A DNA stretch of 64,000 nt from Amycolatopsis aidingensis (lineage in GTDB: Bacteria; Actinomycetota; Actinomycetes; Mycobacteriales; Pseudonocardiaceae): NCBI RefSeq assembly GCF_018885265.1, contig NZ_CP076538.1:6670001-6734000 (forward strand). Reading direction: 5' to 3'. Of the stretch, positions 56,108 to 64,000 are shown piece after piece. The stretch's first letter is position 1. Every line of letters begins with the position of its first letter. The notes beneath the pieces are model-generated. The model did not search any database. It saw nothing but the letters and a program-made list of their open reading frames with translations, and was not told the DNA's origin. The position numbers and the translations under genes were made by a program.

Positions 56108-57367
56108 ATGAGTGGCGCGACAGCGACGAACGCGTCGGGCCCGTCCGCAGGCGGGTTCGAGTACACGGTGAAGGATTTCTGGGCCAGCAGGCCGCGGCGC
56201 CCGCATCGGGGGCGCAAGGTCGCCGGGGTGGCCGCGGCCGTCGGCAACAGGTACGGCGTGGACCCGGTCGTGGTGCGGGTCGCGCTGGTCACCGCCACCG
56301 TGTTCGGCGGCTCGGGGCTCCTGCTCTACCTGCTCGGCTGGCTGTTCTTCCCGGACGAGAGTGATGAGGTCGGGGCGGCCGAGGGGCTGATCGGGCGCGG
56401 CCGGAGCTCGACTTCCAAAGCGCTGTCCCTGGCGCTGTGCGTTGCCGTGTTCCTCAGCGCGAGCTGGGCGCTGACCGGAACCGGCTGGCTGGACGGTGGC
56501 GGGCTGATCGGGTTGGCGCTGCTGGTCGCGGCGGTCTACCTGCTGCACCGAAGCCGGGGCCACCTGCGCAGGCCGGTCGCCATCCCCGGCTACCAGGAGG
56601 GGCCGGGCGGCACGGCCTTCGCCGTACCGCTGTCCGCGCAGGCCACCGCCCCCGGCTGGGACCCACTCGGCGCCGCGCCACTGGCCTGGGACCTGCCCGA
56701 CCCCAACCCCGAGCCGCCGCGGCAGGCCGAACCGGCCGAGCCGCCCGAACCGCGCAGGCGCCAGTCCAGGATCGGGGTCGCCACCTTCGGGCTCGCCGTG
56801 ATCGTGGGCGCGGTGGGCGCCACGCTCACCGCCAGCGATGTCGGCTGGTTCAGCCCGGCGCACGTCATCGGGCTGATGCTCGGAGTGATCGGGATCGGCA
56901 TGGTCACCGGCGCGTTCGTGCACGGCGGGCGGGGCCTGATCTGGCTGGCGCTCCCGCTTTCCCTCGCGGGCCTGCTGCTGACCTCGCTGCCGAACGACCC
57001 GTTCCGCGATGGCTTCGGCCCGGTCAATGCCACTCCGACCACGGCGGCGGCGGTGCTGCCGGAGTACCGGACCTCGGTGGGCACGATCGACCTCGACCTG
57101 CGGCAGCTACCAGCCGACGCCGAGGTGAGAACCAGGGTGGTCACCGGCGCCGGCACCGGCACGGTGTACGTACCGGCGGACGCTGACGTCACCTACACCT
57201 GCGCCACCACGGCCGGCGCGGCGAACTGCCTCGGTAACGAGCGCAGCGGCCTGGACAGCGGGCCGGTCACCGGAACGGACTTCGGCGCGGACGGCGGGCC
57301 CGGTGGCGCGAAGATCACCCTGGACGTGAGTTCCTCGATGGGCACGGCGGAGGTGCTCCGTGGCTGA
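56108..57367 (+). CDS. PspC-domain membrane protein
   Basis: 419 residues from the ATG at 56108. An N-terminal PspC domain (about 18-85; GRKVAGVAAAVGNRYGVDPVVVRVALVTATVFGGSGLLLYLLGWLFFPD) is followed by two helix pairs, a Pro-rich loop (about 185-215), two more helices and a C-terminal beta-rich LiaF-like domain (about 310-419; GTIDLDLRQL, RTRVVTGAGTGTVYVPADADVTYTC). The plan resembles LiaF/VraT-type negative regulators of two-component systems. Divergence from the PspC kinase suggests it senses or modulates the same signal. No ribosome site is evident, so the mRNA may be leaderless. Confidence 0.82.
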   Translation: MSGATATNASGPSAGGFEYTVKDFWASRPRRPHRGRKVAGVAAAVGNRYGVDPVVVRVALVTATVFGGSGLLLYLLGWLFFPDESDEVGAAEGLIGRGRSSTSKALSLALCVAVFLSASWALTGTGWLDGGGLIGLALLVAAVYLLHRSRGHLRRPVAIPGYQEGPGGTAFAVPLSAQATAPGWDPLGAAPLAWDLPDPNPEPPRQAEPAEPPEPRRRQSRIGVATFGLAVIVGAVGATLTASDVGWFSPAHVIGLMLGVIGIGMVTGAFVHGGRGLIWLALPLSLAGLLLTSLPNDPFRDGFGPVNATPTTAAAVLPEYRTSVGTIDLDLRQLPADAEVRTRVVTGAGTGTVYVPADADVTYTCATTAGAANCLGNERSGLDSGPVTGTDFGADGGPGGAKITLDVSSSMGTAEVLRG

Positions 57368-57575
57368 GTTCGAGAACGACAACCGCGCCGCCCGGCGGGG
57401 CGTGGACTGGTTCACCCTGATCGCGGGGATCGCCACCCTGCTGGTTTCCGGTTACGTCCTTTCCGACGGGGCCAGCTGGCTGCCCGCCGCGGACCTGCGC
57501 TGGGTGCTGGCCGGTGGCGCGGTGCTGATCGGGGTGCTGATGCTGGTGTCCTCGCTGCGCGGCAAGGGGCATTGA
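57360..57575 (+). CDS. Small two-helix membrane protein
   Basis: 71 residues from a GTG that overlaps the end of the PspC gene by 8 nt, so translation is coupled. Helices span about 17-36 and 45-64 (LAGGAVLIGVLMLVSSL), with a basic C-terminus (RGKGH). The position suggests an accessory of the PspC protein. No family was recognised. Confidence 0.65.
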   Translation: MAEFENDNRAARRGVDWFTLIAGIATLLVSGYVLSDGASWLPAADLRWVLAGGAVLIGVLMLVSSLRGKGH

Positions 57576-57582
57576 GGTCCGG

Positions 57583-58293
57583 TCAGCCGGTGGCCCTGGC
57601 GACGAACTCGAAGTTGCCGGGGCCCACCGCGTTCTCCAGGGTCCGGTAGGCGGCATCGGGGTCGTCGTGCGGTCCGGGAACGTAGACCGGAACGCCGTCC
57701 TTGCCGAACCCGATCGGGCTGGGGCCGGTCCACGACCCCAGGTGGCCGGCGGCAGCGGCGAACTCCTCGTGCGGCGGAAAGCCGAGCCCGCGCGCGTACT
57801 CCACGGCGCCGAACACCAGGTGCTGGGCCAGCTCCAGCGGCACCTGCAGCGGGCCGGTCGCGAAGTTCTCGAAGAAGGCGTCCACGAACATCGGCAGCGC
57901 CTGCTGGTCCATCTCCCGCGCCGGGATCACGTTCTTCACGCCGAGGCAGTAGACGTCCACCAGGAAACCGCAGGCGGAGACCCGGTGCCGCCGCAGCGCG
58001 CGGGCCACCAGCACACCGACCAGTCCGGTGGTGCCTTCCGCGGACGTCCCGGCCGGCCAGTCCGGCCGGGGTTCGAAGGTCAGCCCTTCCTGCCAGCCGG
58101 GGCTGACCCAGCAGCCCGCGACCTCGCGGTCCCCGATCGGCGTCTCGTCCTGTGCCGCGAGCTGCCGGACCACCGGCACCACCCTCGCCCGCGGAACCCC
58201 GAGGGCGTGCGCGATCTCCTTGGGCGAGCTGCCGTTCGCGCGCAGCGCGCGCACCCGTTCGGTGAGTTCCGCTTCGTCCATGGCCGGCATCAT
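57583..58293 (-). CDS. Helix-turn-helix protein with a conserved C-terminal domain of unknown function
   Basis: 236 residues. An N-terminal HTH (about 5-45; LTERVRALRANGSSPKEIAHALGVPRARVVPVVRQL) precedes a conserved domain marked GCWVSPGWQEGL, SACGFLVDVYCLGVKN and QHLVFGAVEYARGLGFPPH. The domain has no identified activity. Starts at 58293, 58290 or 58281 are possible. It is downstream of the GIDE gene on the same strand with a 19-nt gap and may be co-transcribed with it. Confidence 0.6.
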   Translation of the reverse strand: MMPAMDEAELTERVRALRANGSSPKEIAHALGVPRARVVPVVRQLAAQDETPIGDREVAGCWVSPGWQEGLTFEPRPDWPAGTSAEGTTGLVGVLVARALRRHRVSACGFLVDVYCLGVKNVIPAREMDQQALPMFVDAFFENFATGPLQVPLELAQHLVFGAVEYARGLGFPPHEEFAAAAGHLGSWTGPSPIGFGKDGVPVYVPGPHDDPDAAYRTLENAVGPGNFEFVARATG

Positions 58294-58312
58294 GTCAGGC
58301 CGCCCGCGCCGG

Positions 58313-59098
58313 TCAGCCGATCAGGTCGGCCACGATCAGGGCCAGCCCGGCCAGGGTGGCGATAATGACGCCGACGGCGAGGAAGCGGTGCCGGGTGACC
58401 CGGTCCTCGCGCAGCTCGTCCTCGGTACGGGTCGAGATGATGAAGTGGCCACCACCCTGCGGCTTGCCGATCACCAGCGGGCCGATCCGGTCGTGCACCT
58501 CGCCGAGGACGTACAGCCTGCGGCCGGGCCGGATCACCCATTCCTTGTAGTCGAAGCCGATGGTGGAACCGTTGCCGCCGGCGACGAAGTCCGGAAGCCG
58601 GAAGCCGAACACCTCCACCGGGCCCGATCCGCCATGGTGCGGCTCGAACCGGTGCACGGTCTGCTCGGTGCCGTCCGGGGCGGTGCCGCCGGGGTCCACG
58701 CCGATGGTGCGGCCCGCATCGTCGATCAGGGCGTAGCCCTCGTGCGAGGTGTGCTCGGCGACCTTCTCGGTGCGCTTGCTGCGGTGACGCTTGCCGTCGC
58801 GGTACTCGACATGCTCGTACTGCCGGTCGATCCGGTAGCGGTACCAGACGCACTCGGTCTTGCTGATCTCGGCGGTCAGCAGCCCCTCCGGCCGGGGGTG
58901 CGCGGCACCGACCACCTCGGCGGTCCTGCGGAAACCGCCGGTGGCGCCGAGTTCGTCGGAGACCTTCCGCAGGTCCTCCAGCTGCGGGATCGTCAGCGTC
59001 TCGGTGCCGATCATCGCGTGCAGCTCACTCTTGGTGTGCCGCATGAAGAAGAAGCCCGCCACCGCCGCGCCGATCAGCAGCACACCGATGATCCACAT
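58313..59098 (-). CDS. GIDE-domain (E3-ligase-like) membrane protein
   Basis: 261 residues flanked by helices at both ends (WIIGVLLIGAAVAGFFFM at the N-terminus and VGVIIATLAGLALIVADLIG at the C-terminus). The central part matches the GIDE/BAM domain of mitochondrial MULAN-type ubiquitin ligases (SKTECVWYRYRIDRQYEHVEYRDGK; EGYALIDDAGRTIGVDPGG; EWVIRPGRRLYVLGEVHD). There is no RING domain, so it is not a ligase; bacterial members are of unknown function. Located 28 nt after guaA on the same strand. Confidence 0.8.
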   Translation of the reverse strand: MWIIGVLLIGAAVAGFFFMRHTKSELHAMIGTETLTIPQLEDLRKVSDELGATGGFRRTAEVVGAAHPRPEGLLTAEISKTECVWYRYRIDRQYEHVEYRDGKRHRSKRTEKVAEHTSHEGYALIDDAGRTIGVDPGGTAPDGTEQTVHRFEPHHGGSGPVEVFGFRLPDFVAGGNGSTIGFDYKEWVIRPGRRLYVLGEVHDRIGPLVIGKPQGGGHFIISTRTEDELREDRVTRHRFLAVGVIIATLAGLALIVADLIG

Positions 59099-59126
59099 TG
59101 TTTGGGTTCCCCCAGCCTGCTCAGTC

Positions 59127-60677
59127 CTACTCCCACTCGATGGTGCCCGGCGGCTTGCTGGTCACATCCAGCACCACCCGGTTCACCTCGCTCACCTCGT
59201 TGGTGATCCGGGTCGAGATCCGCTCGAGCACGTCGTAGGGTAGCCGGGTCCAGTCCGCGGTCATGGCATCTTCGCTGGAAACGGGCCGCAACACCACCGG
59301 ATGGCCGTAGGTGCGGCCGTCGCCCTGCACACCGACGCTGCGCACCTCGGCCAGCAGCACCACGGGACACTGCCAGATATCGCTGTCCAGCCCGGCCGAG
59401 GTGAGCTCCTCGCGAGCGATCGCGTCCGCGGAGCGCAGGGTCTCCAGCCGGTTCGCGGTGACCTCGCCGATGATCCGGATGCCCAGCCCCGGCCCTGGGA
59501 ACGGCTGGCGGTGCACGATGGTCTCCGGGAGGCCCAGTTCGAGGCCGACCCTGCGGACCTCGTCCTTGAACAGCAGGCGCAGCGGCTCGACCAGGTCGAA
59601 CTGCAGATCCTCGGGCAGGCCGCCGACGTTGTGATGGCTCTTGATGTTGGCCGCGCCGGTGCCGCCGCCGGATTCCACGACATCGGGGTAGAGGGTGCCC
59701 TGTACCAGGAAGCGGTAGTCGCCCTTGGCCTTGAGGTCGCGTTCGGCCTGCTCGAAGACCCGGATGAACTCCCTGCCGATGATCTTGCGTTTCTCCTCGG
59801 GGTCGCTGACCCCGGCCAGGGCGTCCAGGAACCGCTCCCGCGCGTCCACGGTCACCAGGTTGACCCCGGTCGCCGCAACGAAGTCGCGCTCGACCTGGGT
59901 GCGCTCCCCGGAACGCAGCAGCCCGTGGTCGACGAACACGCAGGTCAGCCGGTCACCGATGGCACGCTGCACCAGCGCGGCCGCCACCGCGGAGTCCACT
60001 CCGCCGGACAGCCCGCAGATCGCGTTCGCGGCGCCGACCTGCTCCCTGATCGCCGCCACCTGCTCGTCCACGATGGACGCGGTGGTCCACTGTGGACGGA
60101 TGCCCGCGATGTCCCGCAGGAACCGGCGCAGCACCTCCTGGCCGTGCGGGGAGTGCGCGACCTCCGGGTGGTACTGCACCCCGGCGAAGCGGCGGGTGGT
60201 GTCCTCGAACCCGGCCACCGGGGACACCTCGGTGGTGGCCGTGACGACCGCGCCCGCAGGCGGTTTGGTCACGCTGTCCCCGTGGCTCATCCACACCGGA
60301 TGCCTTGCGGGCAGCTCGCCGTGCAGCACCCCGCCCTCGCCGCTGATCTGCACCTCGGTCCGGCCGTACTCCCGGCCGCCGGTGTGCTCGACCTCCCCGC
60401 CGAGTGCCTGGACCAGCAGCTGGTGCCCGTAGCAGATGCCGAACATCGGCACCCCCGCCTCGACCAGCGCGGGGTCCATGGCCGGGGCGCCATCCGCGTA
60501 CACGCTGGCGGGCCCGCCGGAGAGGATGATCGCCGCGGGGTCCCTGGCCAGCAGCTCCGCCGCGGTCGCGGTATGCGGGACGACCTCGGAATACACCTGT
60601 GCCTCGCGGACGCGACGCGCGATCAGCTGCGCGTACTGCGCCCCGAAGTCGACCACCAGCACGGGGCCTTGTGCCAC
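59127..60677 (-). CDS. guaA: GMP synthase (glutamine-hydrolysing)
   Basis: 516 residues. It converts XMP to GMP with ammonia from glutamine. An N-terminal class I glutaminase ([15 protein letters not shown] with the nucleophile Cys; YHPEVAHS with His and Glu), a central ATP-pyrophosphatase ([15 protein letters not shown]), and the C-terminal dimerisation domain ending [12 protein letters not shown] are complete. The ATG at 60677 is the family start. It is divergent from an aldehyde dehydrogenase gene. Confidence 0.97.
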   Translation of the reverse strand: MAQGPVLVVDFGAQYAQLIARRVREAQVYSEVVPHTATAAELLARDPAAIILSGGPASVYADGAPAMDPALVEAGVPMFGICYGHQLLVQALGGEVEHTGGREYGRTEVQISGEGGVLHGELPARHPVWMSHGDSVTKPPAGAVVTATTEVSPVAGFEDTTRRFAGVQYHPEVAHSPHGQEVLRRFLRDIAGIRPQWTTASIVDEQVAAIREQVGAANAICGLSGGVDSAVAAALVQRAIGDRLTCVFVDHGLLRSGERTQVERDFVAATGVNLVTVDARERFLDALAGVSDPEEKRKIIGREFIRVFEQAERDLKAKGDYRFLVQGTLYPDVVESGGGTGAANIKSHHNVGGLPEDLQFDLVEPLRLLFKDEVRRVGLELGLPETIVHRQPFPGPGLGIRIIGEVTANRLETLRSADAIAREELTSAGLDSDIWQCPVVLLAEVRSVGVQGDGRTYGHPVVLRPVSSEDAMTADWTRLPYDVLERISTRITNEVSEVNRVVLDVTSKPPGTIEWE

Positions 60678-60791
60678 CGCGGACCTCCTGTCTAGTGCGA
60701 ACGGGCGACACTATCGTCGCAGGTCCGGTCCGGACAGGTACTGGCGCGGGGCGTTCATGCGGAGGCCATCCGCGCCGAATACCGTGCTGGT

Positions 60792-62237
60792 ATGGACACC
60801 ATCACACCCGAACCGCGTGCCGCCTGGATCGCCGGCCGTGCCGAGCAGGGGGCGGACACGCTGGTCGTCACCCATCCGTTCGACGGCAGCGAGGTGGCCA
60901 CCGTGGCCATCCCCGGTCCGGAGCAGGTCGAGCGCGCCGTGGCGGCGGCCACCGCGGCCGCCATCCGGTTACGCGCCCTGCCCGCACACCGGCGGGCGGA
61001 GGCGCTGGAGCACGTCTCGCGCGGGCTGGCCGCCCGTGCCGAGGAGATCGCGGAAATCATCACCGCGGAGAACGGCAAACCGCTGCGGTGGGCCGAGGCC
61101 GAGGTGAACCGCGCGGTGTCGGTGTTCCGCATCGCCGCCGAGGAGGCGCGACGTTTCGCGGGCGAACTGCAGCGCCTGGACACCGACCCGGCGGGCGAGG
61201 GCAGGATGGCGCTGGTCCGGCGGGTGCCGCGCGGCCCGGTGCTCGGCATCGCCCCGTTCAACTTCCCGCTCAACCTGGTCGCCCACAAGGTGGCCCCCGC
61301 GCTGGCGGTGGGGGCGCCGATCATCGTCAAGCCCGCCCCGCGCACCCCGCTGTCCGCCCTGGTGCTCGGCGAGCTGCTCGCCGAGACCGGTCTGCCCGAG
61401 GGCGCGTTCTCCGTGCTGCCGCTCGGCAACGAGGCCACCACCGCGCTGGTCAGCGACCCGCGGCTGCCGGTGGTGTCGTTCACCGGCTCCGGGCCGGTGG
61501 GCTGGTCGCTGATGGACCGCGCCCCGCGCAAGCACGTGGTGCTCGAGCTGGGTGGCAACGCGGCGGCCGTGGTGCTCGGCGACTGGCCGGACCTGGACGG
61601 GGCCGCGCAGCGGATCGCCACCTTCGGCAACTACCAGGCAGGCCAGTCCTGTATCGCGGTGCAGCGGGTGATCGTGGAGCGCTCGGTTTCCGAGGAGTTC
61701 CTGCCGAAGCTGGTGGAGGCGGTGCGGGCGCAGCGCACCGGCGATCCGTACGACGCCGAGGTGTCGGTCGGGCCGGTGGTGGACGAGGCCACCGCGGAAC
61801 GGATCGTCTCCTGGGTGGACGAGGCCGTGACCGCAGGGGCGACAGTGCTGACCGGCGGCGGCCGGGATGGCGCGACCGTGGAGCCGACCCTGCTCACCGG
61901 GGTGCCCTCTGCCGCGAAGGTGTGGGCCGAGGAGGTGTTCGGCCCGGTACTCGCGGTGACCGTGGTGGACGACGCGGACCAGGCCTTCGCGGCGGTGAAC
62001 GCCTCCGCCTTCGGGCTGCAGGCCGGGATCTTCACCAGCGATGTGCGGCTGGCCTTCCGGGCCTCGGCCGAGCTCGAGGTGGGTGGCGTGATCATCGGCG
62101 ATGTGCCGTCCTACCGTGCCGACCAGATGCCCTACGGCGGGGTCAAGCGGTCCGGCGCAGGCCGGGAGGGCGTGCTGCCCGCGATGCACGACCTGACCGA
62201 GGAGCGGGTCACCGTGCTGACCGGGATCGAGCTGTGA
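60792..62237 (+). CDS. NAD(P)-dependent aldehyde dehydrogenase
   Basis: 481 residues from an ATG; no strong ribosome site. The fold and motifs are of the ALDH superfamily: FNFPLNLVAHKVAPALAVG, catalytic E252 (LELGGNAA) and nucleophile C287 (GQSCIAVQ). It is of the short-chain dehydrogenase/methylmalonate-type group, with the exact aldehyde unknown. It is convergent with and overlaps the GMC oxidoreductase gene by 29 nt. Divergent from guaA with a 114-nt promoter region. Confidence 0.92.
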   Translation: MDTITPEPRAAWIAGRAEQGADTLVVTHPFDGSEVATVAIPGPEQVERAVAAATAAAIRLRALPAHRRAEALEHVSRGLAARAEEIAEIITAENGKPLRWAEAEVNRAVSVFRIAAEEARRFAGELQRLDTDPAGEGRMALVRRVPRGPVLGIAPFNFPLNLVAHKVAPALAVGAPIIVKPAPRTPLSALVLGELLAETGLPEGAFSVLPLGNEATTALVSDPRLPVVSFTGSGPVGWSLMDRAPRKHVVLELGGNAAAVVLGDWPDLDGAAQRIATFGNYQAGQSCIAVQRVIVERSVSEEFLPKLVEAVRAQRTGDPYDAEVSVGPVVDEATAERIVSWVDEAVTAGATVLTGGGRDGATVEPTLLTGVPSAAKVWAEEVFGPVLAVTVVDDADQAFAAVNASAFGLQAGIFTSDVRLAFRASAELEVGGVIIGDVPSYRADQMPYGGVKRSGAGREGVLPAMHDLTEERVTVLTGIEL

Positions 62238-63945
62238 CCTCGGCGATCGGCAGCCGCAGCGCCCCGGGCGCCTCGGCGGGCACGGCGGGTTGCCGGGGTG
62301 GGACCGGGTCCAGCCGCCGGTAGCCCTCGCCCTGCGCAGGGCGGGGGTCGGCCTCGCCCTTGTTCGGCCACAGCGAGAAGGCGCGCTCGGCCTGTGCGGT
62401 GATGGTCAGCGAGGGGTTCACGCCGAGGTTCGCTGTGATCGCCGCGCCGTCCACAACGGACAGGTTCGGGTAGTTGAACACCCGGTGGTACGGGTCGATC
62501 ACGCCCTTTCCCGCTTCGGTGGCGATCGGTGCGCCGCCGATGAAATGCGCGGTGAGCGGGATGTTGAAGATCTCGCCCCAGGTGCCGCCGGCGACCCCGT
62601 CGATATGCTCGGCGGTGCGCAGGTTGGCCTCGTGCCCGGCGGCGATGAAGGTGGGGTTCGGCTCGCCGTGCCCCTGCTTGGAGGTGTAGCGGCGGCGGCC
62701 GAACCAGCCGCGCCTGGTGTAGGTGGTGATCGAGTTGTCCAGGCTCTGCATCACCAGCAGGATCATGGTCCGCTCGCTCCACCGGTAGCCGTTCAGCAGG
62801 CGGACGGTCTGCACCGGGTGCCGGAACATGAACCGCAGCGCCTGCCGCCAGCGCGGCACCTCGGATGCCCCGTCGGTGGCGATGGTCTGCAGCAGGCTCA
62901 TCGCGTTGCTGCCCTTGCCGTAGCGGACCGGCTCGACATGGGTGAGCTCGTCCGGGTGGATGGAGGAGGTGATCGCCACGCCGGTGCTGAAGTCGCGCTC
63001 CGGATCCACGGTGAACCGGCCGGAGCCGATGATCGCCTCGGAGTTGGTGCGGGTGAGCTCGCCGAGCCGGGACGAAAGCCGCGGCAGCGCGCCGGTGTCC
63101 CGCATCCGGTGTAGCAGGGTCTGGGTGCCCCAGGTGCCCGCGGCCAGCACGACCTGTCCCGCGGTGAGGGTGTGCGTGAAGCGTTTGGTGGTGGTGCCGG
63201 TCCTGCGGATGTCCACCTCGAAGGCCGAATCGCCGCGCGGGCGCAGCCCGGTCACCGTGGTCAGCGGGATGATCTTGGCACCGAGTTGTTCCGCGAGGTA
63301 CAGGTAGTTCTTCATCAGGGTGTTCTTCGCCCCGACCCGGCAGCCGGTCATGCAGGCTCCGCACTCGGTACAACCGGTGCGGGCGGGCCCGGCGCCGCCG
63401 AAGTAGGGATCCTCGGCCTGCTCGCCGGGCTTGCCGAAGTACACGCCGACGGGTGTGGGGTGGTAGGAGTCGGCCACCCCCATATCGGCGGCGACCTTGC
63501 GCATCACCTCGTCCGCGGGGGTGACGGTCGGGTTGGTGACCACGCCGAGCATCCGGCTCGCCTGGTCGTAGTGCGGCTCGAGCTCCGCTCGCCAGTCGGT
63601 GATGTGCGCCCACTGGCGGTCGGTGTAGAACGGCTCGAGCGGCCGGTAGAGCGTGTTGGCGTAAACCAGCGACCCGCCGCCGACGCCTGCTCCGGCGAGG
63701 ATCATCACGTCCTTGAGCAGGTGGATCCGCTGGATGCCGTAGCAGCCCAGCTGCGGCGCCCAGAGGTAGCGGCGCAGGTCCCATGAGGTCTTCGCGAACT
63801 CGTCGTCGGCGAAACGGCGGCCCGCCTCGATCACCGCGACCCGGTATCCCTTCTCGGTGAGCCGGAGCGCGGCGACGCTGCCACCGAACCCGGAGCCCAC
63901 CACGATGACGTCGTAGTCATACTCGGTGGTGTTACGCGCAGTCAC
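62209..63945 (-). CDS. GMC-family oxidoreductase, ChoD-like
   Basis: 578 residues from a GTG. An FAD-binding GSGFGG (17-22) is followed by the GMC signature GAGVGGGSLVYANTLYRP, and the C-terminal FAD motif NYPNLSVVDGAAI with the HFIGGAPI region is intact. A ferredoxin-like cluster C192-x2-C195-x2-C198-x3-C202 (CTECGACMTGC) sits in the middle, as in mycobacterial ChoD, which is annotated as a cholesterol oxidase. A steroid or related secondary alcohol is a likely substrate, but this is inference. The C-terminal 20 residues are variable. Confidence 0.88.
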   Translation of the reverse strand: MTARNTTEYDYDVIVVGSGFGGSVAALRLTEKGYRVAVIEAGRRFADDEFAKTSWDLRRYLWAPQLGCYGIQRIHLLKDVMILAGAGVGGGSLVYANTLYRPLEPFYTDRQWAHITDWRAELEPHYDQASRMLGVVTNPTVTPADEVMRKVAADMGVADSYHPTPVGVYFGKPGEQAEDPYFGGAGPARTGCTECGACMTGCRVGAKNTLMKNYLYLAEQLGAKIIPLTTVTGLRPRGDSAFEVDIRRTGTTTKRFTHTLTAGQVVLAAGTWGTQTLLHRMRDTGALPRLSSRLGELTRTNSEAIIGSGRFTVDPERDFSTGVAITSSIHPDELTHVEPVRYGKGSNAMSLLQTIATDGASEVPRWRQALRFMFRHPVQTVRLLNGYRWSERTMILLVMQSLDNSITTYTRRGWFGRRRYTSKQGHGEPNPTFIAAGHEANLRTAEHIDGVAGGTWGEIFNIPLTAHFIGGAPIATEAGKGVIDPYHRVFNYPNLSVVDGAAITANLGVNPSLTITAQAERAFSLWPNKGEADPRPAQGEGYRRLDPVPPRQPAVPAEAPGALRLPIAEVTARSRSAR

Positions 63946-64000
63946 AGGTAAAGCGTAACCCGCCCGTCCCCGCCTGACCAGAACTAAGTTACCCGCCAGT

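Noticed and set aside
55829..56923. 365-residue N-terminal extension of the PspC histidine kinase
   Set aside because: It runs antisense through the divergent PspC gene; the family N-terminus starts near 55828.

Overview
The window is chromosomal DNA from a very GC-rich actinomycete. Strong third-position G/C bias, many GTG and TTG starts, coenzyme F420 synthesis (fbiC), actinobacterial LexA boxes of the form TCGAAC-N4-GTTCGA, and families such as DUF3017, DUF1918 and SCO4848 all point that way. Overall gene content and order suggest the Pseudonocardiaceae (Amycolatopsis-like); this is inference from remembered family patterns, since no database search could be run. No rRNA, tRNA, CRISPR array, insertion sequence or prophage was recognised. 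The window looks like stable chromosome with a few accessory loci.

Layout. 1-10.4 kb: the start of a secreted subtilase, a D,D-carboxypeptidase, transporters, a cyclophilin, trpS, a secreted trypsin-like protease and the FO synthase fbiC. 10.5-21.1 kb: a TetR gene with a flavin-oxidoreductase-fold neighbour, xth, a metallo-hydrolase, icd, a spermidine-synthase-like enzyme, asnB, an MFS pump behind an 18-bp palindrome, and folD. 21.4-23.7 kb: a large multidomain protein ending in a TNT NAD+-glycohydrolase toxin domain. 23.8-30.5 kb: an SOS mutagenesis operon on the minus strand (imuA'-imuB-small ORF-dnaE2), headed by a perfect LexA box and ending in an MfpA-like pentapeptide-repeat protein. 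30.7-44.6 kb: a block whose gene set matches the Mycobacterium tuberculosis Rv0948c-Rv0957 neighbourhood (purH, purN, perM, Rv0954-like, sucD, sucC, M23 peptidase, pcrA/uvrD1, chorismate mutase). Two unknown genes and one small gene behind a second LexA box are interleaved. 44.7-50.6 kb: two single-pass membrane proteins, an active Ser/Thr kinase and a membrane-anchored pseudokinase. 50.6-64 kb: a LysR/EamA pair, a PspC-type two-component system beside a divergent PspC gene, a GIDE-domain protein, guaA, an aldehyde dehydrogenase and a ChoD-like GMC oxidoreductase.

Most notable: (1) an MfpA/Qnr-type gyrase-mimic gene placed as the last gene of the LexA-controlled translesion-synthesis operon; (2) a likely leaderless 20-residue leader peptide with a Phe-Arg-Phe-Phe-Tyr run, plus competing RNA pairings, just upstream of chorismate mutase; (3) a small Cys-cluster protein behind its own LexA box; (4) a 57-residue ORF translationally coupled between imuB and dnaE2; (5) a TNT toxin with an N-terminal domain resembling YezG-type immunity proteins; (6) a pseudokinase next to an intact kinase.
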